A DNA stretch of 64,000 nucleotides from DASPNH01 sp035626675 (GTDB taxonomy: Bacteria; Desulfobacterota; Binatia; UBA1149; CAITLU01). The position numbers and the translations under genes were made by a program. Of the stretch, positions 34,342-43,142 are shown piece after piece. The DNA lies in contig DASPNH010000125.1 of NCBI GenBank assembly GCA_035626675.1, forward strand, positions 38,733-102,732, in the 5' to 3' direction. Numbering within the stretch: the stretch's first letter is position 1; each line of letters begins with the position of its first letter. The notes beneath the pieces were generated by a model, which searched no databases, was not told the DNA's origin, and saw only the letters and a program-made list of their open reading frames with translations.

Positions 34342-34899
34342 CTATGAATACCGCTTGATCCAGAGCTTCATCTCGTCGGTCAGCCGTTCGTCCTCGAGGA
34401 AGACGTGCGGTTTGCCGCTGGGGCCCAGAGCCAGACGAATGACGAGATTGCCGTGCCGCAGCTCACGCGCTTCCTGCGAGCTGATGCCGCGCTGCTCGAG
34501 AAGCTTGCGATAGTACTCGTGGATCTCGGGCGTCTCGAAGTAGACCTCGGCCAGGCGCTCGTTGAAGAAGTGAGCCGTCAGTCGACCGGTGTGCTCGAGA
34601 TGACGGAAGCCTTCGACGTCGATGAACGTGTGCTTGAACGGAGGACGGTTCGGATACGGCTCCGACTCCTGCTCGTCCTTGACGGTCTGCGGCGGGTTGC
34701 CCATCTCCTGGAGCCGCCGCTGGAACTCCTGCGTCGTCACGTAGCTGGGAATGCCGCGGATCAGCTCGACCGGATCGGTCTCGACGGCAACGAAGCTGAC
34801 TTCACGCCAGGTCTCGTAGAACAGCACCTGCGAGCCGCCGTAGATGGCCACGAGGAAGAGGAAGAACGTCAGGCCGAGCTTCATGTTTTGAGTGAACAT
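34342..34899 (-). CDS. hypothetical protein with one N-terminal membrane helix
   Basis: A 185-residue protein. Residues 7-28 form one membrane anchor, followed by a soluble domain with charged and aromatic patches. It has no cysteines and no known motif. The later 'NERLAEVYFETPEIHEYYRKL' is helical. The ATG at 34899 is chosen over an earlier one at 34938 because it starts just before the hydrophobic segment. The DUF2071 gene lies upstream on the same strand, 63 nt away. Confidence 0.6.
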   Translation of the reverse strand: MFTQNMKLGLTFFLFLVAIYGGSQVLFYETWREVSFVAVETDPVELIRGIPSYVTTQEFQRRLQEMGNPPQTVKDEQESEPYPNRPPFKHTFIDVEGFRHLEHTGRLTAHFFNERLAEVYFETPEIHEYYRKLLEQRGISSQEARELRHGNLVIRLALGPSGKPHVFLEDERLTDEMKLWIKRYS

Positions 34900-34962
34900 G
34901 GCCTGGTCGTGTTTGTTACGAGCGGCGCTCCTGCGCAAGCGGGAGGTGCGCTCCGGCGCACT

Positions 34963-35706
34963 TCAGCTTTGGACGGCGTGCGGCGGCCAGACGATGACGT
35001 CCTGGCGGCGGCTGAAGTGGAAGATCGGGTCGCCTTCGATGGGAACGCCCTGGGCCGTCGCGATCGTGTTCTCGGCGATCTCGGCCTCGGCGTCCTGCAG
35101 CGGCCACGGCCGGTGATGCACCTCGGCTCGCAGCAGCGTGCCGCCGGAGGTCTGCGTATACAGACAGTAGCGTTCGGTCAGGAAGTGCCCGAGCGTTCCG
35201 GCCACGGCTTCGAACGTCGAGGACGTCGGCGCGTAGCTGCCCTCGAACGCGACGCGCGGATCCGACGGCCGTCGCATGCTGCGGTAGTGCACGCGTCCAC
35301 GCCTCTCCTCCACCTGCATGTCGGCAGTGAAGTAGGGCAGCTGGAACACGACGCGCGCCGCCAGCACCGCCAGGAAACGCGTCGCATCCAGGCTGACGAA
35401 CCATACGCCGGGCTTGCCGCCATGCTCGACGTAGAGGCGAAGGTTGAGCTCGGGGAACGCGGAAAGCCACGGCAGGCTCGGCAAGCCGCGGGCCGTCACG
35501 CCTTCCATGCGGAAGGGCACGACCCCGACCCACGAGCTGCCGTCGAACTCCTGGATGGTGAGACGCGAAGGAACCAGAGGCCGCAGCGCCGAAACCGGAG
35601 CGCGCCAATGCGCGAACAGCAGGTCACACCAGCTCTGGCGCATCACCCATGGCGCAGAAGGGAGAGCCCAGGGCCGGTGGTCGGTGCGATGCAGAGACGG
35701 ATGCAT
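34963..35706 (-). CDS. DUF2071 (YqjF-like) protein
   Basis: A 247-residue protein matching DUF2071: 'LLFAHWRAPVSALRPLVP', 'WVGVVPFRM', 'FPELNLRLYVEHGGKPGVWF' and 'FLTERYCLYTQT' are characteristic. The fold resembles acetoacetate decarboxylase-like beta cones. The role in bacteria is unknown. The 150-nt stretch upstream contains a REP-like palindrome. Confidence 0.85.
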   Translation of the reverse strand: MHPSLHRTDHRPWALPSAPWVMRQSWCDLLFAHWRAPVSALRPLVPSRLTIQEFDGSSWVGVVPFRMEGVTARGLPSLPWLSAFPELNLRLYVEHGGKPGVWFVSLDATRFLAVLAARVVFQLPYFTADMQVEERRGRVHYRSMRRPSDPRVAFEGSYAPTSSTFEAVAGTLGHFLTERYCLYTQTSGGTLLRAEVHHRPWPLQDAEAEIAENTIATAQGVPIEGDPIFHFSRRQDVIVWPPHAVQS

Positions 35707-35773
35707 GCGCCCATTGTGGCAACGCGAGCATCCGATGGAAAAGCCGGGTCGGCTGCGGGGTCCGAGCTAGGGC

Positions 35774-35829
35774 GGGGTCAGGTACCGAGACCGCGAATCG
35801 CCTGGATTGCCGATTCGGTACCTGACCCC
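35774..35829. repeat. perfect REP-like palindrome (GGGGTCAGGTACCGA)
   Basis: Outer arms 35774-35788 and 35815-35829 are exact 15-bp complements. A further near-complementary core (CGAATCG...CGATTCG) lies inside. The outer arm is the same sequence as the REP units at 27813-27955. It sits between two minus-strand genes and could form a long stem when transcribed. Confidence 0.85.
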
Positions 35830-35856
35830 ATTGCGCATGCGGCGTCCCTTCGACCG

Positions 35857-36648
35857 CTACTTGCCCGCGCGAACCGCGCGAACGTAGTTGTAGACGGTCT
35901 TGGCGGTGCTGGCCACGGCACCGGTGGCGAAGTTGACGGACCATGCCGAGTTGAGGCTGGCCGCCGCCGTCGTCGAGCTCCAGTACGGCTTGGTGTGCGT
36001 GCAGCTGCACTCGGTGACGCTGCAGCCGGCGCCGCAATCGGTCTCGAACGCGCTGCTGATCGACGGGTTGGATGCGCTGTAGTTGACGAGCGACGCCAGC
36101 TCGCGAACGTTGGGCAACCGCCAGTCGTTGTGGTTGGCGAAGCCGGAGCCGGCATTCATCGCGTTGAGGTTGTTGATCTTGCCGTAGGCTCCGGCCCACT
36201 GGTAGGCGAAGTCCTGGAAGTCGTGGATGCCGCCGTCGTCGGCGAGCTTCTCCCACATCAATCCCGTCTTCTGGTCGGTGATGGTGCCGTCGCCGTTGTC
36301 GACGTAGTCGAACACGAGGCCGCGCTGGAACTCGCCGTCCTGGCCGGAGTTGAAGCATTCGATGGTGTCGACCGGGTTGGTCAGATCGAGCGGGTCGTAG
36401 CACGTGATCTGGCCGCTGTTCAGCAGCGCGCCCTCGGCGCAGATTTCGACCTGGCACTGACAGATCATCTCGGCGGGCTGACCCACCGACTTTTTCAGCA
36501 CTGCCAGCGAGTCGCTGGCGGTGACGCTGCCCGAATCATTGACGTCGCCGCACGGTTGCACCGGTGCGCAGACCTCTTCCAGAGCCAGCGCGGTGCTCGC
36601 GCTCACGGCCACCAGGAGCGCTGCTGTCACGAACGTTGCCTTGATCAT
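35857..36648 (-). CDS. exported DUF1566 protein with dockerin-like motif
   Basis: A 263-residue protein with a signal peptide (cleavage near ALAL). A dockerin-like calcium-binding stretch follows (CGDVNDSGSVTASDSLAVLK, residues about 33-55). The C-terminus is a Lcl/DUF1566 domain: 'DWRLPNVRELASLVNY', 'KPYWSSTTAAAS' and 'YVRAVRAG'. Several Cys pairs suggest disulfides. AAAGGGGGA precedes the ATG at 36648. Its family also appears at the window end (63835-64000). It is a surface or secreted protein of unknown role. Confidence 0.8.
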   Translation of the reverse strand: MIKATFVTAALLVAVSASTALALEEVCAPVQPCGDVNDSGSVTASDSLAVLKKSVGQPAEMICQCQVEICAEGALLNSGQITCYDPLDLTNPVDTIECFNSGQDGEFQRGLVFDYVDNGDGTITDQKTGLMWEKLADDGGIHDFQDFAYQWAGAYGKINNLNAMNAGSGFANHNDWRLPNVRELASLVNYSASNPSISSAFETDCGAGCSVTECSCTHTKPYWSSTTAAASLNSAWSVNFATGAVASTAKTVYNYVRAVRAGK

Positions 36649-36926
36649 TTCGTATCCCCCTTTCCGCAATGGGCGTCGCGCACGACAAAGGGGAGCAAAC
36701 CTCGCCCGTTATCCCTGCCGTCGTCTCGCGCGCGCCGCGAAACTAGCATCCTGCCTGCCAGCGGGCGAGCGGGAAACGCCGCAAAAGACGACGGCAGTGA
36801 GTCGATTCACGCGTGGAGTGACATCCTGCAGCGCGCAGTCTGTACGAAAGTGAGAACTGTGTACGGCCTAAGGAATACCGGGCGGGTCCTGCAGCGGCGT
36901 CGAGTGAATGACCGGCTGCTCGGCCG

Positions 36927-37793
36927 CTACCGCAGCAGCCGATTCGGGTCCGCCATCTCGCCGTCGATCTCCACCCATCCCGTGTAGGTCTCCGGCATGT
37001 AGGACCAGCCGAGAAGGCGCTGGATCTGCTCGGGATAGCTGCGGACGACCTCGGCGCTGAGCGCGAGGTACATGTTCTCTTCCTGCCGCACCGCAGCCGA
37101 ATCCAGGCCGGTGGTCAGGCCGCTGCGGAACTGGTCGGAAGTGCGATTGGCGCCGCCGCCATGATGCGTGGATCCCAGGAACAGGAGCGCAGAGCCCGCT
37201 GCCATCTCGGCCGGCACGGCCTGGCAGGGATCGGCGACGCGATCCTCGCTCCAGAGATGACTGCCCGGCACGACCCGTGTCGCACCGTTCTCCTCGGTGA
37301 AGTCGCTGACCGCCACCATGACCTGCACCCGAACCTGCCGCCCGTAGTCGGGATAGCGCCACAGCAGGGCCCAGTGGTCGCGGTGCAAGGGCTGGGCTTC
37401 CTGGCCCGGCGCGATCTGGATGAGCTGCGTGGCACCGATGCGCAGGCCCGGACGCACCGAGCGCGCGTGCTCGCCGCAGCCGTAGACGATGGGCGAGTTG
37501 ACGAAGTGCTCGGACGCTCCGAGGAGCAGCGGGTGCGTGACCACGTCCGCGATGCGGCGGGTTTTGGCGAACAACGCGCTCATCCTGCGCGTGTTTACGC
37601 CGGAGAAATCGTCACGCCCCGTCGAGCACGCCTCGACCGCCGGCAGCAGGTCCGCCTTCAGCTCTCGAAGGATCGCCGCATCGACGAAGTCCTCCACGAT
37701 CACGCCGCCGTCGCGTTCGATGACCGCGATGACGTCATCGAGCGAGGCGTCGGCGCGCAGCTCGGCCAGTCGCTGCGAGGGTTTCGAGGTCAT
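36927..37793 (-). CDS. phytanoyl-CoA dioxygenase family protein, copy 1
   Basis: A 288-residue Fe(II)/2-oxoglutarate-dependent oxygenase of the PhyH family. The metal pair H-x-D is in 'QPLHRDHWALLW', with a later His in LGSTHHGGGAN. The distal Arg for oxoglutarate is likely in 'TSDQFRSGLTTG'. AAAGGAG precedes the ATG at 37793. It follows copy 2 with a 13-nt gap, so both form an operon. The substrate is unknown; lipid or natural-product hydroxylation would fit. The 278 nt before it towards the DUF1566 gene hold nothing. Confidence 0.88.
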   Translation of the reverse strand: MTSKPSQRLAELRADASLDDVIAVIERDGGVIVEDFVDAAILRELKADLLPAVEACSTGRDDFSGVNTRRMSALFAKTRRIADVVTHPLLLGASEHFVNSPIVYGCGEHARSVRPGLRIGATQLIQIAPGQEAQPLHRDHWALLWRYPDYGRQVRVQVMVAVSDFTEENGATRVVPGSHLWSEDRVADPCQAVPAEMAAGSALLFLGSTHHGGGANRTSDQFRSGLTTGLDSAAVRQEENMYLALSAEVVRSYPEQIQRLLGWSYMPETYTGWVEIDGEMADPNRLLR

Positions 37794-37806
37794 GGCTGCT
37801 CCTTTC

Positions 37807-38640
37807 TCACAACATCTGACGGAACGTAGGCGAGCGAAACGCATCGCCCGCATGCAAGGCCGACATCTCTTCGTGGAAGAGGATGCCGTTGCGACCGTAC
37901 CCTGAATCACTGTGCTCCGGGAGTGGGCGGAACGTCGCGTCGTCGCCGAAGAAGCGGAAGACCAGGGTATGCCGTTCGGGGAAATTCGCGTCGACGGGTG
38001 CGCCGCCATGCAGCACGCCGGGATGGATCGCGACGACGTCTCCGAGCTCGGTCGCCCACGACAGGATGTCGTAGCAGCTCGGATCGAGTCTGCGCTGCGC
38101 TTCGATGTCGGGAAGGCGCGGCAGCGCGCCGCCGCCGTGCAGCGGTTGGGTCGGATCGTCGGGGTCGCGAAAGGTCGTTCCGTCGTAGAGCGTGCCGAGG
38201 TGCGAGCCGCGAACGACTTCCAATGCATTGCGCTTGGGAACGGCTTCGAAGCTGATCCACGCATTGGCCCAATGCATGCCCGCCCACCGAAGGTACGAAG
38301 TGTCCTGATGCCACGGAGTGCGCGACCCTCGTCCGCCGGTCTTGAGGAACACCTCCTCGGCGAAGTACCAGACGTGGCGTGAGCCCCACAGGTCCGCGAA
38401 CAGCCGGCTGAGCGGCAGCGAGGCGACGAGCTCTTCCAGACGCGCCCTCGCGCGCGGATTGGCGTTGTCGTTGTGCGTCTGTTGCTCGGTGCCGTCGAAG
38501 ATCCGATAGGCATTGGGCCCGGGGTTCTCGATGGCCCAATCGAACGCCTCTCGGCAGCGAGCGAGCTGCTGCGGGCTGAGCACGCCGCGAAGCAGCACGG
38601 CCCCATCCTGCAGGAAAGCCTTCCGCAACGAATCGTCCAT
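37807..38640 (-). CDS. phytanoyl-CoA dioxygenase family protein, copy 2
   Basis: A 277-residue PhyH-type oxygenase. The iron motif is in 'TPWHQDTSYLRW' and the later His in 'IHPGVLHGGAPVD'. It differs enough from copy 1 to have its own substrate. The start at 38640 is preceded by GGAGGTGG at a good distance; longer starts at 38655 and 38667 lack one. It is the first gene of the operon and faces the divergent AraC-family regulator across about 150 nt, which is a likely target. Confidence 0.87.
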   Translation of the reverse strand: MDDSLRKAFLQDGAVLLRGVLSPQQLARCREAFDWAIENPGPNAYRIFDGTEQQTHNDNANPRARARLEELVASLPLSRLFADLWGSRHVWYFAEEVFLKTGGRGSRTPWHQDTSYLRWAGMHWANAWISFEAVPKRNALEVVRGSHLGTLYDGTTFRDPDDPTQPLHGGGALPRLPDIEAQRRLDPSCYDILSWATELGDVVAIHPGVLHGGAPVDANFPERHTLVFRFFGDDATFRPLPEHSDSGYGRNGILFHEEMSALHAGDAFRSPTFRQML

Positions 38641-38788
38641 CGATGCCACCTCCATCTCGCGCGCCATGTCTGCGCAGCATAGGCGAAAGCAGGGCCGGCG
38701 CAGAAGGGCCGCCCGCGACAAGGAATGGTGATCCGGTGACAGGTGGGCCGCGTGCGCCGCCGAAAGTGACCGCGTATCCTGCGGTGCG

Positions 38789-39871
38789 ATGAGCGGTCCC
38801 GCCCTGCCGGCACGCCTTCGACGAGCATCCGACGACCTGCCGATGCCGTCGGCGTACTTCAAGTTCGTGCTCGAACAGTTCGGAACCACACGCGCGCGCC
38901 GCGAGACGATTCTGGAAGGCACGGGTGTGGCTGCCGCCCGCGCTGCGGCGCTCGGCGAGGAGATCACCGTCGGCCAGCAGCTGCGCCAGCTCCGTAACGT
39001 CAACGCCATCGCGGCTCCGGGGTGGGGCCTGGAGCTCGGTGCGCGCCTGGGAACCGTGAGCCACGGCAGTCTCGGATTCGGTGCGGTCAGCGCGCCGACG
39101 CTGCGCGACACTCTGGAGCTCCTCGTCCGCTACGGGCACGTGCGTGACCCGTGCTTCGGATTCCATCTTCGAAAGGCCGGCCGCGAGCTGCGCATCGAGA
39201 TCCACGAGCGCATCGACCTGCTCGAAGAGGAGCGGGTTCCCGAGATCGAGACGTTTCTGCTGAGCATTCAGGCCACGGTAGAGGCCATCCTCGGACGCAG
39301 GCTCGAAAAGGCGAAGGTCGAGGTCGCTGCGCGGCCGGCCCATGCCGACCTGTACCGACGCTACTTCTCCGGAACGGTGCGCTTCGGCGCCGGGGTCAGT
39401 GCGCTCGTCATTCCGCAGGCGTGGCTCGAAAATGCCTCGCCCTTTGCCGACGCCGGCCTGCACCGGGCCTCGGTCCTCAAGCTGGAGGCGATGGCCGAGC
39501 GCCTGAAGGGAAGGCGTCATACCGCCGCGCTCGTCGAGGAGCTCATGGCATCCGGAGGACCGGGCGGGACCGCGCTCGAGGACGTTGCCCGACGGCTCGC
39601 CGTATCTCCGCGAACTCTGATCCGCCGCCTTCGCGAGGCCGGCACGAGCTACCGGGAGCTGCGCGAGGCGCATCGCCGCAAGCACGCGGTCGGGCTGCTG
39701 TCGGACACTTCGCTGACCGCCGCCGAGGTCGCCTATCGCCTGGGGTACGAAGACGCGTCGAACTTCGGGAAGGCGTGCCGGCGGTGGTTCGGATGCTCGC
39801 CCGGTGTGCTGCGCAAGCGGCTGGCACACGGCGGGAAGGCCGTATCCGCCATCCGCAGTGCACGCCGGTAG
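38789..39871 (+). CDS. AraC-family transcriptional regulator
   Basis: A 360-residue regulator with an N-terminal ligand-binding domain of the arabinose-binding (PF12625) type and a C-terminal double HTH. The HTH region holds 'DVARRLAVSPRTLIRRLREA' and 'VAYRLGYEDASNFGKACRRW'. It reads away from the two PhyH genes and may control them. Such regulators often sense lipids or aromatic compounds. Confidence 0.88.
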   Translation: MSGPALPARLRRASDDLPMPSAYFKFVLEQFGTTRARRETILEGTGVAAARAAALGEEITVGQQLRQLRNVNAIAAPGWGLELGARLGTVSHGSLGFGAVSAPTLRDTLELLVRYGHVRDPCFGFHLRKAGRELRIEIHERIDLLEEERVPEIETFLLSIQATVEAILGRRLEKAKVEVAARPAHADLYRRYFSGTVRFGAGVSALVIPQAWLENASPFADAGLHRASVLKLEAMAERLKGRRHTAALVEELMASGGPGGTALEDVARRLAVSPRTLIRRLREAGTSYRELREAHRRKHAVGLLSDTSLTAAEVAYRLGYEDASNFGKACRRWFGCSPGVLRKRLAHGGKAVSAIRSARR

Positions 39872-40015
39872 CTCGACCCAAGCCGATCGCGCTGCGGCGG
39901 CCTGCCGCGCGTTCTTGACTCAGTACCGTCGCAAGCACAGGAAGCCCGCTCGCCATTGTTGGCAATACGGTGCACCTGGCCGTGATCGCCGTCACTTGGC
40001 GGGCGGGGGGTTTCG

Positions 40016-42436
40016 ATGCAGTCGACGGGCTTCGAGCTGGTTGCGGGAATGCGTGCGCTCCGGGCGTCGCGCCGATGGGCAGCTGCGGTGTTCACCACGG
40101 CACTGTGCCTTCATGCATGGCTGTCACCGACGCCTTCTGCCCTGGCGGCGCAGTGCTCGCGGCCATGCGGAAAGCCCGTCTCGACACAAGGGAGTACGCC
40201 CACCACCGGCGATGCATTGTTCACGCTGCGCACGGCCGTCGGCGTCAGCGCCACCTGCTATCTGTGCGAGTGCGACGTCAACGGGAACGATACCGTCACG
40301 TCCACCGATGCCCTGGCCGTTCTGCGGTCCGCCGTCGGGCTGCCCATCGAGCTCGACTGCCCGGCCTGTTCGCCGGTGCAGCCGAGCCTCGCCTATGCCC
40401 GAGGCGTGGCCGCCCTCGAACGCGAAAGCCTGCGCATCGCCAACGACGAGTTCGACTGCGCCGTCGAGCTGGAGCCGGAGCTGGCCGCGGCGCAGTTCTT
40501 CCGCGCCATCACCCGCGTTGCCGTCTACGTCGCCGCCGATGCGGATCTGCGCGAGCTGCTCGTCGAGAGCGGCGGCACGGGCAGCAGCGATATCTACAAT
40601 TTCACGCTGGCCTTCCAGCACGGCGTCGACGTCCCGACCGTGGCGCGCGCCAGGCCCGTGCTCCTGCAGGGGCTGACCGACGAGCTGGCCGCCGCCATCG
40701 AGCATCTGGAGGTGGCAGTCGACGACGCGAACTTCATCGCAGCGCTCTCGGACGCGATCGCGCCCGAAGGGCTGCTTTCGGTGGGACGTCTGTACGAAGT
40801 CGACGCCGCCGACGCTGCCATCGTCTCGGCGGCGTTCCGCCAGCTGCGGTGCATCCTGCTGTTCACGATCGGTTCCTATCACCCCTCCACGTTCGACCGG
40901 CTGCGCGAGGCGCCGGAGGCAATCTGCGACGAGGATTTCGTCGCCGACCACGCCTCTTTCTTCACCGTGGCTGCCGATCCGGCATTCGCTGCGGCGAAGG
41001 CCGAGTGCAAGGGAGCGATCTCGGACCTGATCACCGCCATCGACCTGATCGAGGACGAATCGGACGGGCAGGGCGACGACCTCTTCGTGGTCGACGACGT
41101 GGAGCGCGAAGCTTTCGATCTGGCCAACGTCAGCGGCGATCCGATACGCGAGGTTCGCGACGTGCTCGTGGAGCTTCGCCAATCATTCGAGAACCCGACC
41201 GACGACCTGCCCTCGTGCGACGAGGAGCCCTTCCCGTTCGCCCTCGGCAAGCTCTTCGACGCGCCGCTGACGCGGGCCGATCTTCCCGACATCGGGCGCA
41301 ACGAATTCACCGGCAAGTGCCAGGTCGACGAGGAGAGCTTCCCCGATCCATCGTTCCATGGGCTGCTGCCGGGAGCCCCGGACTATTCGGAGCTGGGGAG
41401 CCTGACTTCGAATGCGTGGCCGATCTGCCAGACGATCCCCGAGCCGCCGCCTTTGACGCTCTTCTTCGGCACCGTCGGCGCCGGCAGCTGCGACAGCGTC
41501 GTCGTGGAGGTCGACCTGGCCGCGGCCGATGCCGTCCTTGCCGAAGGCTCCCTGTGCGGGTTCAACGGCCAGCTCGCGGCGGCCGGCTGCGACGTCGATT
41601 TCGCGTCCGACGGCGAAACCCTTCTCGTGACGATCGCGGGCTGCACGATCCCCGCTTTCCTCGACCTCTTCCATTGCCAGTTCCACACGGTGGACATCTC
41701 CGACATCAACGTCGTCTCGACGGCCGACTGCGACTGCACCACCGCGTCCTGTGATCCGGATCCTCCGCTGTGCGTCTCCGAGTCGCCCGATCCCGGCAGT
41801 TGCGAGGATTGCGACAACGGCATCGACGACGACGTCGACGGCGACATCGACTGCGAGGATGAACAGTGCAGCAACCATCCCGACTGCACCGACAACGAGA
41901 CGACTTCCACGACCACGACCAGCACCTCGACCTCGACGTCCACCTCTTCTTCGACCACGACCTCCACGACGACGACGACGCAGGAGTGCGGCGACATCGG
42001 CGACGGCTGCGACGTCAGCGAGGGTTGCTGCGAAGGACTCTGCCAGAACGATTTCTGCGAAGCTCCGCCCGCCTACGACATCGTCTTCGAGATCGTGGAG
42101 AGCAAGAACGTCGGCTCCGTCACCTGGGACGTCGACTACGGCTCCTCGGGCGGGATATTCGTCGGCGCGAGCGGATCGGTGCAGTGCACGAAGGCCGACG
42201 CCGTATACATCTCCTCGTTCGTCGACGGCGACCAGCACATGGTTCTTTCGGCAGGGATCGTCGATCTGGACGGCGTCCAGGGACCGAACGCGCCGCTTGC
42301 GACCTGTCGCTTCCGCCGCCTCGGACCGCCGCCGCAGGCTTCCGATTTCGCGATCCTCAACGTGAACGCAGCCGACCCCGACATCGAGCCCATCGACGTG
42401 ACGGTGGCCATCGCTTCGATCACGCCGGTACCCTGA
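40016..42436 (+). CDS. large secreted protein with dockerin-like repeats and Thr/Ser linker
   Basis: An 806-residue exported protein (signal cleavage near residue 45, SALAAQ). After it come two dockerin-like units: TTGDALFTLRTAVG, then CDVNGNDTVTSTDALAVLRS with flanking Cys pairs. The middle is an unrecognised helical region. A CDNGIDDDVDGDIDCED calcium-like loop is followed by a Thr/Ser linker of about 27 residues (about 629-656). The last 150 residues form a beta domain with 'GSSGGIFVGASGSVQCTK'. It is probably a surface or secreted binding protein. The function is unknown. Confidence 0.78.
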   Translation: MQSTGFELVAGMRALRASRRWAAAVFTTALCLHAWLSPTPSALAAQCSRPCGKPVSTQGSTPTTGDALFTLRTAVGVSATCYLCECDVNGNDTVTSTDALAVLRSAVGLPIELDCPACSPVQPSLAYARGVAALERESLRIANDEFDCAVELEPELAAAQFFRAITRVAVYVAADADLRELLVESGGTGSSDIYNFTLAFQHGVDVPTVARARPVLLQGLTDELAAAIEHLEVAVDDANFIAALSDAIAPEGLLSVGRLYEVDAADAAIVSAAFRQLRCILLFTIGSYHPSTFDRLREAPEAICDEDFVADHASFFTVAADPAFAAAKAECKGAISDLITAIDLIEDESDGQGDDLFVVDDVEREAFDLANVSGDPIREVRDVLVELRQSFENPTDDLPSCDEEPFPFALGKLFDAPLTRADLPDIGRNEFTGKCQVDEESFPDPSFHGLLPGAPDYSELGSLTSNAWPICQTIPEPPPLTLFFGTVGAGSCDSVVVEVDLAAADAVLAEGSLCGFNGQLAAAGCDVDFASDGETLLVTIAGCTIPAFLDLFHCQFHTVDISDINVVSTADCDCTTASCDPDPPLCVSESPDPGSCEDCDNGIDDDVDGDIDCEDEQCSNHPDCTDNETTSTTTTSTSTSTSTSSSTTTSTTTTTQECGDIGDGCDVSEGCCEGLCQNDFCEAPPAYDIVFEIVESKNVGSVTWDVDYGSSGGIFVGASGSVQCTKADAVYISSFVDGDQHMVLSAGIVDLDGVQGPNAPLATCRFRRLGPPPQASDFAILNVNAADPDIEPIDVTVAIASITPVP

Positions 42437-42437
42437 A

Positions 42438-42449
42438 GCGGTCAGGCAC
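42438..42449. repeat. single GGTCAGGCAC half-repeat
   Basis: GCGGTCAGGCACG just after the stop of the surface protein shares the core of the REP-like family at 13724-13777. Only one arm is visible here. It lies between convergent genes like the other copies. The call is weak. Confidence 0.35.
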
Positions 42450-42481
42450 GTTTCGTCGCCTCAAGGCCGCCCGTCCCGGAT

Positions 42482-43135
42482 TCAACGCGCTCTTGCCAGA
42501 AGCGGGCAGTGGCCGACGATGGCTTCGTCATGAGCGCGGTCGTCCTGCCACGGCTGCCATGCCGGCGACGAGAGCACTCCGGCCTCGTCCAGGCTGGCGG
42601 TGCCGCTGCGGCTGATGCCGTCGGAATGACGGACCAGGACCGCGCCGCTCATGCTGGCGTCAAGCTTTCCCACGCTCCACGTCGCGGATCCGGCTATCAT
42701 GCAGCAGAGCAGGCCGCCGTGCCCGTCGCGGATGTCGAGGTGGAAATCCGTCACCGAGACGCGTGAGGCCTGCTCCTTGGCCAGCGCATCCGGCAGCGAG
42801 AGCAGACCGTCGCGGAGACCGCCCGCAGCGCCTCCACCCGTATCGGTCACCCGAAGCTCCAGACCTTCCACTTCCAGCACTCGCAAGGGCATGAACCGGA
42901 AGGGACCGACCTTGGACGCGACCAGACGCGCGGTCCTTGCGCGCGCCGACCATCGGCCGCTCTCGTCGCCCGCTCGCACGCCGTCCATGCGCCACCGGAC
43001 GGCGTGGGACATCGCGGGAGCGACAGACCCGGAGTCGTGGTGACCGGTGCGATCGCAGCCGACCACCACGCTTGCAGCGAGCGCGATGACGACCATGCCG
43101 GGTACGGGCAAGAGAAGACCAGCCACGCGAAGCAC
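42482..43135 (-). CDS. hypothetical lipoprotein
   Basis: A 217-residue protein with a lipoprotein signal (VVVGC, Cys near 27). The body has short beta-like blocks such as 'MPLRVLEVEGLELRVTD', like the LptC/OstA-type repeats, but no clear family. It is encoded 7 nt after the HemY stop on the same strand and so belongs to the heme transcript. A role in lipopolysaccharide transport is possible but unproven. Confidence 0.6.
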   Translation of the reverse strand: MLRVAGLLLPVPGMVVIALAASVVVGCDRTGHHDSGSVAPAMSHAVRWRMDGVRAGDESGRWSARARTARLVASKVGPFRFMPLRVLEVEGLELRVTDTGGGAAGGLRDGLLSLPDALAKEQASRVSVTDFHLDIRDGHGGLLCCMIAGSATWSVGKLDASMSGAVLVRHSDGISRSGTASLDEAGVLSSPAWQPWQDDRAHDEAIVGHCPLLARAR

Positions 43136-43142
43136 GCGCCGA

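Noticed and set aside
39959..39975. A TTGGCA...TGCA sequence resembling a sigma-54 promoter before the surface protein
   Set aside because: The GG and GC are 9 nt apart instead of 10, which is usually inactive.
41904..41985. Short tandem repeat of Thr/Ser codons
   Set aside because: It is explained by a low-complexity Thr/Ser linker in the surface protein, so it is not a CRISPR or mobile repeat.
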